Origin: Archegozetes longisetosus
Taxonomy: Eukaryota > Arthropoda > Arachnida > Sarcoptiformes > Trhypochthoniidae
DNA: 64,000 nucleotides
NCBI GenBank assembly: GCA_018873245.2
Contig: JAEMBT020000004.1
Coordinates: 11,378,418-11,442,417 of the forward strand
Direction: 5' to 3'
The notes under the pieces were generated by a model. The model saw only the letters and a list, made by a program, of their open reading frames with translations. It was not told where the DNA came from and ran no database searches. Of this stretch, positions 20,601 through 47,959 are shown piece after piece. The position numbers and the translations under genes were made by a program. Within the stretch, counting starts at the first letter, position 1. Every line of letters starts with the position of its first letter.

Positions 20601-23600
20601 CCAGTGAAGTTCTTTGAAGAGTATATTTGTTGAGGAGTATTCAAAGTGACGACTCTTGCCTTCATTTCGTTAATGTTGATGCCATTAATAGTTCCGTCAG
20701 CTCTGATATAATGAGCTCCTATTCCGGCTGCAAATACTTTATTACGAATCGGTCTTTGATATGATTTTGGCCATTGATTAATCAATACGACGTCATTGGC
20801 GAAGCGCGACAATGAAACATTATTAACAGTTGATCTGACATTAATATTGCCCATAACTTGTAGTTTACCATTAATGAGAGTGATGGGAGCGCTTAATCGG
20901 ATATTACCATTAATTGTTTGAGCCTTATTAGTCAGCATTATATCTTCTGATATGTTAAGTCCATTAACACTCGCTGCCACTACGTTTCCCTCTACACGAA
21001 TAGCCCTAAAATGTTTGGGTCCTCTAATGTAGTCAGCAAAATTGAGATCTTTTTTCACATAACTTTTGTCAAACCAGTTTAAATCAATTGCATTTACTCT
21101 TTTTCCTTTCTTTACTTGTATATTTCTGTTAACAAAAACGTTTCCAACAAATGTCTTTTGGCCATAAATAACTTCATTGATACCAGTTTTACGAACGAAA
21201 TCGTTCGGAACTCTAAATCCGTTGACATTTTGAGATAATAAGTGATTTACTTTAACGAGTCCATCAAATTTAACCGGAACTTTAATCGTTTGATTCACAG
21301 ATTTAAGCCAAAGAATATTTGGTAAGTCAGTAATGGGATAGTGATTAATAGTTGGAGCAAAAATATTTCCGCCAACTCTTAATTTATCGAAACTAATTGG
21401 AGCCTCAAAAGCCACATTCTTGTTGCTAATGACCAAATTAAGAAGTTCGGAAGGATCCACACCATCGATCGTACTTCCGCTATCCATAGTTATGTCGCGC
21501 AACACAACTATAGTCTGATTGAAAGTTTTAGTGCTAACATATTGCGGTTCTGCTATATTTTTTCGCACAACTTCTCCACTCAGATCAATATTATTGACAG
21601 TGTGACAATCAACATTATTCATAAACTCCACCATCGACTTGAATGTTAAGTTTCCTGTTATTACTTGATTAGTATTGGTTGTAATCACATCATGACTCAA
21701 TTTAATGCCATTAACTTTTTGACCAATTCGAACATTTGCGAGGACGCTCACGGCAGCTGAAAATGTTTTTCGTCCAGTAATTGTCTGATCTCCATGAATA
21801 GTGACCGCACTGAATGCAATTTCCGAAACATTAACCACTCTATTAATTAGTCCATTGAGTTTAATTCTCTTGACTCGAATCGGAGATTCCATTATCAACT
21901 GGCCGGTAATCACTTGATTTGGACCATTAAGGAGTACAGCTCTATTGGCAATATCACTCAGATCTCTGCCATTAGTAGTTCCTTCCACATCAATATTCTT
22001 TGCGTCTAATAGTTGAAAAACTTTACGCCCACTTATTTGTTGATTAACTCCTGATTTGGTAACGAATTCTGATGGAGAGATACCATTAATAGAACCGAAT
22101 TGATCATGAAGAATTAGATCTGATTGTAACATAAGGTCTGCATATATATGATTTCCAGTAACTACTTGTAAATGAGGCCAATCCGCTAACAAGGCATCAC
22201 TTATATTCAGATTATTAATAAGTCCTTTTACGTCCAAGTTATTGGTTGTTATATTCTTAAACGAAATGTGAGCATTTATTACTTGATTACCGTGAAGTGT
22301 CAGTGAATCTTCGGATAAGACATTGAACGGGATTTTATTCAGAACAAAGTTTCGGTTCGCGATATTACCGACTGTTGATATGCCGGCATTTAAACCTTCG
22401 GTAAAGATAATGCGCCCGTTAATTGTTTGATTTGTTGATTTATAAACTACATTTGTCATATCTTTAACTATATTATTCAAAGTGTTCGATACTTTATCGG
22501 CTCGAGATTTCACGTGAGAATTTGTGATTTGTGGCACTTTTTTATCGCTAGTTATGGTCAAAGATTTTGCATTTAAGCTTTTAATTTTGAGTTTTCCCTC
22601 AACAATGACGGGTGCGCTCACATTCTGTGGTCTGTTTGATAACCAAACTCTGTCTGCCCTAGCAGTTAACTTCTTCAGTTCGTCTTCGCGACGACTTAAA
22701 GTTTGTTCTAATTGTAATAAACATGAGCGCAACGGATCGGAATCGTATGAATCTTTGATCTCGTGGTTGACTAAATTGAGTTTCCAAATATTGCTGATCG
22801 GAGATTTTTCAATACCAGTGAAAGTTAAGAGTGAGAAGTAGTGTGACTGAAAGTATGAAAACAGTTTAATGCTTTCAAAACTTGTGGGTTGGGGAACAAG
22901 TTCGCCATTCATTATGTATTTGGAACTGACAGATTCGGTGAAAAATTTAATTCTGTCTGGATATAAGAGCGCGAGTAATATCTCTGCGTTCGGAAGTCTG
23001 ATCACAGCAACACTTATGGCATGTCTGGTCTCATAAAGATCTTGGTAATGAAGAAACTGATCGCCGGCCCACCAGTATATTCGTGCGTCTTCTTTCGGAT
23101 CAATAAATATAAGGTAATCGCTGCCGTCAACTTTGAAATGTTCGACTTTGATCGCAGAATGAGTTCGAATTATGTGCACATAAGTCAGCTTTTCGTCTTC
23201 GCGTGCATTATATAAGAAGACCGGCGAACCTCTTGGAAACTGATTGTTGTTATCGATTTGAATGTTCGAGTTGTCATCGGCCTGTGTAACCGCCATATAA
23301 AGAGTTCCGGCCATATTGAACAGCTTGACAGAAGTGGCACTAAATGTCTTCTGTTCGGCAATAAAGTCAAACTGCGTGTGACGCCATTCGTATAACTTCA
23401 GTGTTGATTGAAGTGTTTGTCCAACAGGTGTTCTTCGCATATAAGAACTGACAGCCATGTAAGTGATGCCTTTGGAAGTGATATCAAAATCACATCTGAC
23501 ATCCGTCTCAATGGTTTGTCTTCGATGTAAAGTCTTATTTATGTGATTGAATTGATAGACAGCTAAATACTCTCGGTCTTGGCTTTGAAAAGCGACCACA

Positions 23601-24173
23601 AGCCATACAAATGATTCATATAAGAAGTATTGTGACTTCAGTGGAACTCCATTTCCTCTTTCGATATATTGAGCTAAAACCGATATTTGAGGTCCTAGTG
23701 GGGTAACTCTGAAATCGGCTAGTATTAGCTTTCCGTTTGAGTGTCCCCAAAATAGATAAGTGTAATGGGTGTTCTCAATCACAGCCCACGTCCGAATGGC
23801 TTCATTACCGAAAGCATGACTCGGAAACGCAGCCGAAGCGTTCTCTACTTTCAAGTGCTCCTCAATAAGAACTACGAGTTGAAAAAACGTAGACTTTAGT
23901 AACAAAACAATTCAATATAGACTTGGTTTGAGTTCGAACTCAGTTCATACCTCCTCTGTCTGGTAGCGAAAATAAAAAGTTATCTTTTTGTTTGCGCTTA
24001 ATTCTGGTTTCTTCAAAAGATCGATGAAAATCAAGCTTAAAATCGTTGACGCGTTGTGTCAAAAACTCGTGTAATTGTTTGAAACTCTTTTGTGGCAATA
24101 CATTAGTTGATTGTATTGAAGACCAATAAAATTGTTGTAATATTATAGTTATTAATATAATTAATTTAATCAT
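17684..24173 (-). CDS. Giant secreted protein (about 2113 aa): propeller-like ends around about 25 tandem 45-aa repeats
   Basis: Three exons: 24173-23951, 23871-19000 and 18930-17684. The 79-nt and 69-nt introns have GT-AG ends and are phase-compatible. The start is the Met at 24173 because a signal peptide follows directly (MIKLIILITIILQQFYWSS). After a short coiled region come propeller-like blades to about residue 450, with repeats of the type 'LFWGHSNGKLILADF...YLAVYQF'. Then about 25 degenerate units each contain NG-I-D-L, a hydrophobic stretch, NQ-x-I-x-G-x-KTF and a V-rich strand. The last 420 residues return to EAR/EPTP-like blades (FGVQSIDVITYSKKGTIFAAF). Extracellular. The layout recalls insect eggshell/embryo-patterning proteins of the Nasrat-Polehole-Closca group, from memory and with low confidence. 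Many N-x-S/T sites suggest glycosylation. The frame is intact. Confidence 0.85.
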
Positions 24174-25099
24174 TTTCTCATTATTTATGCCACTTTGCAA
24201 ATAGTAGTTTATTTTAAAATCAGTTAATTTAAAATTAGATCGAAATAATTATTACGAATGACACAATAAAAATAGACCAAAAATTGGAATCAATTTTGAA
24301 AGTCTCGTTCTCTGTCTGTGATATTCAATCAACTAATGGCTAATACGAAGTCTCATAAACTTATCTAATGACTTTAGTTTTTGACTTTCACTTTAATGTT
24401 GATCAGTTCTAGGAGTTTGAAACCTATCAAATGGTCTGTCATTGATTTAGGATTTCCTCAAATAACTCCTAAAGTGCTTTCTAGAAGTGTCTCAGTAATA
24501 AGTTCAATATTTTATGAACCTTTTGTCAACTTTACGAACTTTTTATTCATGAGATTTTCAGGAGTTTTATCAAAACTGATATTCAAATGCAAACCATAAT
24601 AAACAGTTCAGATCAATACAAGCAAAACCTCGAAAAGTTCATTATTGTATGATTGAGATACCTGTGGTTTAATATACACGTAGTTTATTAGTGATTGAAG
24701 CAAACCTTTTGAGACTGAACTGAAAAATTGCAAAACTTTTGAAAAGTTTTCAAAATTATCAAAACAATAGTAATTCCCTCTAACAAATGACATTCGCATT
24801 AACAGTGAATTTAACAAAAATATCGCACAAATATTTGAAGCCCTTTCTATTGCATTGATGTGCAAAAATGCAAAGAGGTAGGTACACAAAACGACGTATT
24901 TTATGAGTTTGCAAATAAATAGAGATAGAAACAAATAGTTGAGTATAACTTTAAGCGCATTTTGCGAATAATGGATGGATTAAAAGACTGGGCGCCAACC
25001 CAATAACACTTTTATTCTAATCTAATTTTAGATGATTTTATCAAACATTTTATGGTTCATTTATTCATTTAATTATTTATTAGTCATTACTATTAAGTG
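24174..25099. promoter_or_regulatory. Shared divergent upstream region
   Basis: About 0.9 kb between the start of the minus-strand giant gene and the plus-strand small gene. Both are read outward, so promoters for both should lie here. No clear TATA/initiator pair is seen, and no frame is convincing. Confidence 0.4.
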
Positions 25100-25789
25100 A
25101 TGTCTCGCGAAAGTCGTTTAGTTTTTGGTGATTTAAATGCAAGAAATGAATTGGAAGTAATCGATAGTATCCATGGTATGAAAAATGAATTTGTTTTCAA
25201 ATTTTTTAGTTTTAGTCAAAACATTTAATTGTTTGCTATTTGTTAATGAATTAAAAGATCGCACAATAATAACGGTAAACAGCGCAAACATATTAAACAT
25301 GAATTCGTCTTCGACTGTAAATCCAGACGAGGAGGTCATTCGCAAAAGAGGTCGAAAAAAGACACCAAAAGCATCACTTCTGCCGTTGAGGCGTTCGCCG
25401 AGAAAACTCAATTCAAACTCCAGTAATTCAAACAACCATTCGATTAATCCGAGTCGAGATTTGTTTCAATCACAGACTTCAAATTCAGATGAAGTTCACG
25501 ACTATTTTTTAGAACGCCAAAGAAGACAATGACTCCTTCGACAGTAACTCGGATTGCGCCTAAGCTCTTACTGAGTCCAACAAAGACATCGACACCACTC
25601 ACTCCAACGAGAGTATCGCCACGAAAGCGATTACTATTGAATAGTAATGATTCTGGTATTGGAATGAGTCCAGCCTTTAGTGGACATCAGTCGACGCCAA
25701 ACACTTCCACTAAAACTCCCTCAAAATCACCTAAAACTCAGACTAAAATTTCAGTGATGACAAAACGCAGACGTCGGCGATATTTCTAA
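25100..25789 (+). CDS. Small basic Ser/Thr-Pro-rich protein with CDK sites; possible CIP/KIP-type inhibitor
   Basis: Proposed exons 25100-25175, 25216-25462 and 25513-25789 (introns of 40 and 50 nt, GT-AG, total 600 nt, 199 aa). The splice choices are inference, made because the open frames change exactly there and phases agree; the second donor (GTTTCA) is weak. The N-terminus SRLVFGDLNARNEL resembles the cyclin-binding RxLFG segment of p21/p27 inhibitors. Full CDK consensus sites are frequent (SPRK twice, SPTK, TPTR, TPKK), set in basic stretches. The C-terminus PKTQTKISVMTKRRRRRYF looks like a degenerate PCNA-binding QxxI box followed by a basic tail, as in p21. The CDK-binding part with its conserved Trp is not evident, so another nuclear cell-cycle protein is equally possible. 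AATAAA at 25917-25922. Confidence 0.55.
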
Positions 25790-25916
25790 CCATAATTTGT
25801 CTTTAATCAAATTTTATAAATTATTTTTAATTACAATTAAATGTCAATTCATTTCTCATTCTTTTAATGAAGTCCTGATTGATTTCGGGCCATAATTTTA
25901 TGATACTGTTTCTCAA

Positions 25917-25922
25917 AATAAA
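25917..25922 (+). terminator. Polyadenylation signal AATAAA
   Basis: Canonical hexamer 128 nt after the stop codon of the small basic-protein gene. Confidence 0.55.
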
Positions 25923-28814
25923 ATCTCATTTAAGATTTGGAAACTTTTCTCGAATATATTCGGGTTCTTAGGGAGAAAAAATGAATGCAACAGTTTTTTA
26001 ATTTGGTTTCCTTTGTTTTATTATTCAACACAATGAAAGCTCTAAATAGTAAAAGATTTTGTTTTTGATTATATTACAGATATTTTCCTTAAATAATTTG
26101 AAAATGAGAGAAACATTTGTTATATAATTAAAAGTAAATTTCTTAAATTAAATGACTGTCTTTCGGGGCCATTAAACAAAACATTACATCTGTTTTGGCT
26201 TAGGTTTTATGCTTAATATCTCACTGCGACTCATTTGATAAAAAACACATTTTTAGCTTCGATTTACTTTTAATGCAAACTTTTTTCCTAAATTTGAATT
26301 AAAATTGAGTTAAGTCTTAATCTGAAATATAAGAAATATAGTTTACAAGAATTATGGTATATAAGAATCAACAGAAAACAGCATCTGATTCACTATGACT
26401 TTCACTTTTCTGGTCATTAATTTGTTAAATTGAGACTTAATTATCATTTGTTTGATGATAACTGACTTCAACTTTTATAGTCTTGTGTTATTCGTTCTGA
26501 AAAATTGGTTTAGATTTTAAAAGATTTCACTCCTTTTAAAGGTATCGAATGTGATACAAAAAAATGCAACAATCAATGCATGTAAAATACAAATGGTTTA
26601 ATGACAGCGTTTTTGTAATTGAATCTATACTTATTTATAATATTTATATTATATATAAGCTTACAATACGTTTAGTAATGTTTGGTGTAATAGTCCAAAC
26701 AGTTTATCGAACAATAAGAAATAGCAATAACAACAAGACATTGATTTCTCTGATTCATGTATTTTCTGAATAATAAATAACTTTAATGAGATAAATTTTC
26801 GTTTTATGTATTGAGTAGAGGATGAAAGAGAGGTCCTTAAGATTTCTCCGTTTATTCACAAATAATTTAAGTTTTTTGATGTACTGAATGTCTCGTAGAC
26901 TCTATTTATTGGTCAACTTGTAGTAAGAATTGCAATTCATTCTAAATATGATAGTTTGGAGTCGAAAGACTGAGCAATTGAACCGATCGTTTGCTGCATA
27001 TATCATAATTATTAATATTGTTATAGCGGTCTCTAAACATAACAGACTTTTCTTCTATTGAATTACCTGCATTTGTCGTGATTAACATGATCAACTTTAT
27101 TATAATTTTTTTTGCTAGATAGAGGTAGTTCTACAATAAAGACGTTTTAGTTTAAATGTTTCTCGTGGTAATCGACCCTAACTGTCATTGATTAATGTCT
27201 ATACGATTTATTACTGATAAATTTTGAGTCCATTTCGCAATTTATTATAATAAGAAATAGAGAAAGAGATAGTGTTTGTATGTGTTGTGTCTACTCCTCA
27301 TAAGTTAAGCAAAGAAATAAAAGTTGTGGCAATTCAAGAGTATTAGAGAGATAGACAGAGAGAGGAAAAGAAAATAATTGCACAAAAAACTCACTTCAAT
27401 AGTAATGAATATGTGATGTCTGCTTTACCTATGATTTAATTGTATAATACAAATATTTATTGCAATATCTACTGTCAAACCTCAATAAGAGTAATGGTCT
27501 TGGATTGTATACAATGAAGTTTTATGTGGTGTAAAAGTGTGTGTTTGTTGTTATGACATTAGTAGTGAATGAGATAGAGATAAATACACATGATATCTAT
27601 CAATTATAATTTAGTTTTCTATAGTAAACAATTTAACGTTATCATCAATAATACAGTTAATATAGAATCGAAAATTCATTTTAAAAAATTTTGAAAACTT
27701 CTTTTGCTCCAAAATTGAACTCCAAATATGAAACGTTTGATTTAGAGAGAAACAAATGGAAAGTAAGAAGTGGCACAACACCAAAATAGATACATAATTA
27801 CGGCCTTTTAATGCTGATTGTGTTGCGGAAGGGAGAGTGCAATACAATTGGACTAAACCAATAGTTGTGTGGCTCTAAAGCATTTTTAGCCAATAAAAAA
27901 GATTAATTACTATCGCACTGTCCCACAGAGAGGACAAACAAATATGAGAAGAAAACTGCCCAAAGCAACACTAAACCGATCTTTAATATTCAATACAAAC
28001 ACATCAATTTTCGATTATTATTATTATTATTATTTACGATTATTCACAAAATGTATTTTAATACCGAACACCATTAATGGAAGTTTATATATATTTATAT
28101 ATATTCTTATAATTTTCTTATTGATAAAAACTTATTTCTTAATAGTTAGATAAAAGATTAGGTTAATTGAAATGACTCCCAATATATGTCAACTTAAAAT
28201 ATATATACATTCCTCTTATTTCCATTGATGGTGTTGGAAACCCTGCTTTCAATCAAATGTGAAAAACTTAGTGCTCAAAAATGTTTTATACACATCCAAT
28301 ACTTCATTCAAAGTATTGCCATTTGTCTTAAAAATGATTAGTCTCTCATTTGAATTGATTTAAAAACGTTATAATAAAGTGTGCTAAACTCTGCTTTGGT
28401 TTCTTCTAAACAATTGTTTAATTTAATGAATAGTTGAAAAATTTGCTCATCTCAGACACTACCATATTTTCCATATTTTCCATATTTTACAGCATTATTC
28501 AAATTAATATTTGAGCGACAGTTTCATTAATAAATATGATAATTAAACTTATTGAATGAACCTGGAATCACTTCATTTGAATGTGTTGGTGCAAAACAAA
28601 CAGAACATTACAAATGAATTGTACGCCAATCATTGCAGAATTTCATATTTACACCATTTTCAGATAAATAGCATTTCTCTAGTATTTTCTTAGACAACAG
28701 AACATCACAACAAAGCTATTTAGAAATAGACAGTCAATAAAATCAATAACTTATTTAATAATAAATTAATAATGACCCAATTTCAATATAAAGACCTACT
28801 AATTGACACTATAG
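25923..28814. other. Intergenic, non-coding
   Basis: About 2.9 kb between two convergent genes. No frame with a recognisable domain. It will contain the 3' UTR of the kinase gene on its right side. A (TTA)n run lies at 28014-28034. Confidence 0.55.
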
Positions 28815-42025
<13,211 letters not shown>

Positions 42026-42434
42026 TCAAACAAAATTGAATTATATTACATGTTATAATAATCAGTCCAATCATAATAATAAAAGCGCTAAATGCTCAGT
42101 CTTTAATGGTATCTAATATTGCTAACAAGACCATCATTTCGATGGCAACTGCGAAGACCTGCTTTTTCTTTAATTAAAACTATTAGAATGGATGAGCCCT
42201 TAGTTTTCTTCTACCCTAAGTATTATTATAAGCAATAAAACTTATAGATGTCTGTTCCCTACTCAGCAATAGCTCAACTAATTATTTCCTAAAAAATAAT
42301 TAAAGGTCGCAAAATGAAAGCATCCACATTCGATTAGAATAGACTTCTCGATCTTTAGGTCCTTTTTACGGGAATGCAATAAAAACACAATTTAATGAAT
42401 GAGTGAAAAACTGGTGTCTATTATACAAGTGTTA

Positions 42435-42560
42435 GTGTACTGAGTGAAAATAGCAAACCAAAAGCTCTAGGCTATCGGTAATTATATCTGTTTAATGAAT
42501 CCATTGAAACCATATAATCAAATTGTTTTATGGTAACCAAATATAATTGAAGTGTCTCGC
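42435..42560 (+). repeat. Duplicated non-coding element, copy 2
   Basis: Partner of 36365-36500, lying about 420 bp upstream (in gene orientation) of the N-terminal minibrain exon. Confidence 0.85.
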
Positions 42561-45500
42561 CGTCAACCGAAAGTAAGTCAATTTTTTCAAAGAATGCCAT
42601 TTCTGTGTTGATGATTCAGTAGAGGTATGGCTTACGTAATAAAGTATTATGTTATGTAATAAAAAACATGGAATTATATAAAAAGCCATATATGTCACAA
42701 AAATGAATATCATCGACGATGTAAATGCATCGACAGTCAAATGCTTTATTCACTGCATACTTATATGAAAAATCTAATAGAGTTCATTCTGACCATCAAT
42801 GCAATTGATATATTGTATTGATTGTGTTTATTGTAGTCTCACAATACTTTTATAATAATAAAAATGGTATGAAAAGCACGAGAATATATAGTTTACAATG
42901 TTTTGTATGCAACAAATGGATCAAAATTCTGTCTAAAACGTCTCTTTACAGTCGCACAAACGAAATGATGGGCAATGAATTTTTTTTTACCAGAACGCTA
43001 TATTATAATAAAGTTTGTTTGAGTGGGCATTCTTTAGTATATACCAAGTGAATGTTGTATATGATCAATAGCCAATTGTGCACTGCTACGATTCTTGTTC
43101 TATTTACAAATTCAGTTGGCGTTTCAACAGTAAATGTTCGACTACTAAACTTTCCACCAGCTATACAAAGAGACCGAACAACACAATTTTGCTGCACATA
43201 ATTGAAGACCACTTTCTATTCGAGATCTTATATACTTTATGATAAATATCTTTTGGAAGAAAAATTGCATTAATGGCAAAATAAAAATGCGCACAGAATA
43301 CCAGTGATATTAACTGAACTAATTTGATGATAAATTAGTTGTTAATAACTAATTTTCTATTTGATGAAAAACATTAATTTAATGTCTAACATTCTACTCG
43401 CACTGCTTCAGACTTGAGTTACTCTCAAAGTTTAAAGGAGCAAAAATTTAAGAATGAATAACTGCTCAGCAAATAGTCAGCTTTGAGAGAGTAAGCGCTA
43501 AGAGTTCAGTCTAAATTTATAGCAAGTCTCACATTTAATTTGAACGGCTCTGTTGCTAACAACCACTACAGTGTAGTATTGAATGGATTAGTTTTTTACT
43601 TGAGCTAAACGAGAGCAATACGTTAACTGAGCCAATGTTAGCAACAGACTCAGGACAGACAAAATGATACTCTCTGTGAATCATTGTATACAATGTTGAA
43701 CAAGAGTAAAGCTACACAACTAACTGTTAACACCATCGCTCTCAACAACTTGGGAACGATGGTTAAGGCACAAGAGATGCTATATTTCACCAAACGTCTA
43801 AAAGCTAACGAAAAAGTGGTTTCACAAACTGCACACAATGTCATCGATGAAGGCCAAAGAAGATGACTTGAATGCCAAAACCTAAGAGTTAACACTAATT
43901 AATATAAGAGAATAGAGCAACATTTGTATTGCCTTGTTGAACAATTTTGTTAGGCAAACAAAATCAATAACTACTTGAGCTCGAGTGCAACATTTTTTTC
44001 AACAAATACGAATATATCAAAATTTATAATTATTTGCGCTCATTTTTATCGAGTCTTCGAGCTTGAGGTGAGGCCTAAAAACTGCGGTTTAGTCGCAAAA
44101 CTGAGAATGATTTTAGTGATCATTAGCATTGAGCCGACACTGCATTTTCGTTTTTTACAAATGCAAAGCAATACTAATGGCGAAAATGATAAAATCAAGT
44201 CATTTTTCATTCTTTTTTCCGCTTCAATCTGATGGCAAATTAACATTTTCATGGATACAATTTTAGTAACAAAACAGAGTTTAGTAAAGGGTAAGCCCTC
44301 AGGTATCCCATCAAAAATAATGGGAAAACGCATCCATAAATATATGCAACGAAATCGTGTTTTGAGCTAAGAAATAGTTGCGTACAATTTTACCACAAAA
44401 GTGAATTCTATGCATCCCATGAGGTTTTTGCATAAACTTGTACCAAAAGATGCTCTAAGCGAGAATCACGAATAGTAGTCAGCTAAAGATAAAACACATA
44501 TTTCTACAGATATTTAATGACACAAATGGAGAAAATTTTAGTAATACTCCGAGTAATAACAGACAGACTGTGTGTCAGAAAAGCAAAATAGAATAATATC
44601 AAACAATATCAACACAAGTAGAAGAAGGAGAAGAAAGAATTAGAGAGAGAACTGAAATGCATTTTCAGATATTGCTATTCATTCATACAAGAATTCGCAC
44701 CAACACAACAATGAGAGACTCTCTTAAAGGCCCACAGAGAACAATCGGAATGATATATTAAAATTGCATTGACAATAATACGAACACATATTTTTGTTAA
44801 AATATTGTTGGTCTTTTGCACACATCGACAGTGACCTGAAATGCAATGTCTCGAAGCCTTCTTATATTGAGAAATCCTTTTATTATAACCCATTTAGTAG
44901 GCATTTGAGCGAAATGCACAAATAGAGTTAGAGCATAGAATTTTTCGAGTCATTCTGGATTTTAAACTCAATCTTAGCTATAATTTATGCTAACAACAAG
45001 TTTGAAAGGTTCAATCTTTTCAACTCAAACGACAAATATTATATTTGTGAGTCAATTGAAAGTCTCGGCAAAATGAGAAATTAAACTCTAGAGTGCTTTA
45101 CGTCTAAGTTGAAAAATGAAGCTAAGGATTGAACATTGATGAAGAACCAGAGAAATGATAGGCAAACAAATAGCTTAAGAGTATAGTTGACAAAACATCC
45201 TCTATTTCAATCTACTTGACTTGAACACGATTCTGCTTCTTTTAGCCCAATTTAACATTATAATATTGGGAGAAAAGCATTTTCTAATAAAAAATTGTAA
45301 CTTAAATTAACTAAATGTAAGAAATAAGTAAGAGTTGGTACGAGTACATCACTGTAATTACTAATACATGAAGTAAAACAGGTAGTTTAAAAAAATCAAA
45401 TATTAAAGGAGACCTAATGCACTAATGCTACTAATTTGTGATTCAAATTTCAAACTCAAGTGATCGAGTAAAACATTCGTAACTTTATTATCAGCTCGAA

Positions 45501-46504
45501 TGATTCGATTGATTAGTTGAAAACTAAATAAAGTTATTTCGAGTATTATTTGGGCAATACATGTGTCGTATTCAAACACAATAAATGTTAGATAACTAAA
45601 AAGTTTTTCATGAAAAGCAAGCATCTACTGATCGACAATCAAGTTGTGACCAACTATAGCTCAAATTGTGCAGAAGTAATGGTGAAGATATGATGAGAGG
45701 ATCGAGAATCATACATAAGCGCATATTGTAAATAACATTCTGCCAGTGGCACAAACACATGAAAGGTTCACATATGAATCGAATCGATTCACAATTCTGG
45801 CCACTATTGGCCGTATGTGTTATCGACAAAAAAAGAAAAGAGAGAAAAGAAATACATTCTATTCTTCTGGAAGCAAAAAATAGTTGCAAGTCGTGTGTTT
45901 GAACATGAGATGTGATTTTTTAAGACTGCTAAAAACATCATATTGAGCCCAATCAAAAAAGTTTGTATTGCAGGCAATTCCTTAAGAATCAAAGTTAGAC
46001 TGACTTTGAGTTGACAATAATTATTATTATAGCAGCTGACGCTCTAAATAGAAAACGAAAAGCGAAAAATAAAAATATTTGACTCACAATTTTGCCGCAC
46101 AGCCAATACTGAGAATCAAATTCTTAATTTATGGCATTTAACTAAAAGTATAATTTTTCTTCTGCTATAAATTGTGCGCTACTTAAGTAAAAACTCGAAC
46201 CAAATTTTGATCGATGCCTGGACTGAAATCTGAACTAAGTTTAGAATGGACTCAATAACGATCTCATTCGTGGACAATAAAGAAGAGAGCAATAAATAAC
46301 AGAATAGGCATAAGACAAAGACTATTTTTCAGATACTGAATTTTCAATCGATTTAGTACAGCATAATAGCATTCATTTTTCTTCATACACATTCATTATA
46401 AGTTAAATGAGTTCTGAATATCAATTTAGATTTGAGCTTTAATCAAATTTTTGGTAAATATCTTTCTATCGATTAGAAAGTGAGACAACAAAATAAATAT
46501 TTGA

Positions 46505-46505
<1 letters not shown>

Positions 46506-46547
<42 letters not shown>
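46506..46547. repeat. (CT)n microsatellite
   Basis: Uninterrupted CT run of about 42 bp. Confidence 0.95.
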
Positions 46548-46548
<1 letters not shown>

Positions 46549-47880
46549 ACAACAAACAATCTAACCTTAATTACTTCGCACCGATAAAATTAATCTTTTG
46601 TGCGAAAATATAGAAAATAATTAATGAAAAAACAAGGGATAAATAAATTACAGAACCGTTTGAATTAATTTAAAAAAATATGTTATATTTGAAACATATA
46701 TTCATTAATAGCACTGAACTGGCACTAAATTAATTTACTCAACAAAAAGGTAAAAAAGAAGAAACAATGCTTAGGGCCACAAGTGTTTTATTATAATTTA
46801 TTGGATATTGTGTTCCTACTAAGAGAGCATCAGGTAGTAGTGGCGGAAATTAAGAGACAGAAAGAGTATTATCATTGATAATAACATGCGAACATCTGCT
46901 TTAATAAGTCTTGCGATTGAATCATGCGAACTAAGCTCTGATCTACTGACTGACTGACGTGCCGTCCAAACACTAATTAATTTTTTCCTACTTAAAAAGT
47001 GAGCGCTGGCTACCAGTCAAATATTCTTTATAACAACAACAACAAACTGAACCCCTATCTCAAAAGAAAATATTCCTGGAAAAGCATTCTTCAAGAATAA
47101 TGTTTTCGAAAAAGCGAGTATTTGGTTATTGCTTTGAACAATTTGGCAAAACAACTTAAGAATAAAACTATGAAAATTTGTTTGCAATAGGATTAACAAT
47201 AACTGCCATTATTGGAGTGTGAATAGTCGTAGGAATTTTTAACCCGAAAAATAAATACACAATAAATAATGTGATAAAAACCTATTGAAATGATTATTTG
47301 GAAAGTTAGAGGCGATATAATGCGATAGAGCACAGCAAGAGTGCGTTATATTCAGCTCATTCTTATCGATTTTAGGAGTGAATTGCCTCTAAACAGAATG
47401 GTTGTCAGTATTGCACAGTAGTATACAGTATGTGTTAGTGTTCAGTATATTCGGTGTATTACTGGTACAGATAATGATGGCGCAAACGGTGCTTAACAGT
47501 AAAGCGTAAAAGGAGTCTCAATTCTCTTAAGACAACTAAAACTAAAGGGACAACTTTTTTCTAATAACAAATCCTTCGACTGATCCCAACGCGAACAGAA
47601 ATCAGCGCTAAGTTTTTGTTGAGAAGAAAAGAACTGAACAGATAGACTTTGAACAATTGGAGGAAATGGGCTTTTAGAGAAAATAAAAGAGAACGCACGC
47701 ACTTTGCAGGTCGTTCTGATGAAAGACTATACCGTTCAATATTACACGCATTCTTACTAGAGTTCGGCCTAACCATAAACTAAGAACTTGGGATAGAGGA
47801 TGGATGGGATGATGCAATGGATGCTTCACTTATTTTATTATAGGCTCTTTAAGATGTGCCTAAATCAAAAAGACAGAACT

Positions 47881-47916
47881 AGTGCGAGTGCGAGTGTGAG
47901 AGAGAGAGAGAGCGAG

Positions 47917-47956
<40 letters not shown>
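47881..47956. repeat. (GA)n microsatellite
   Basis: GAGTGC units followed by two GA runs, about 76 bp. Confidence 0.95.

Positions 47957-47959
<3 letters not shown>

Noticed and set aside
19172..23370. Several frames of 60-110 codons on the opposite strand or in other frames of the giant gene
   Set aside because: Shadows of the long coding exon, with no recognisable domains.
43684..43866. 60-codon plus-strand frame with a plausible amphipathic composition
   Set aside because: No signal for splicing or promoter, no family recognised, and isolated in non-coding DNA.
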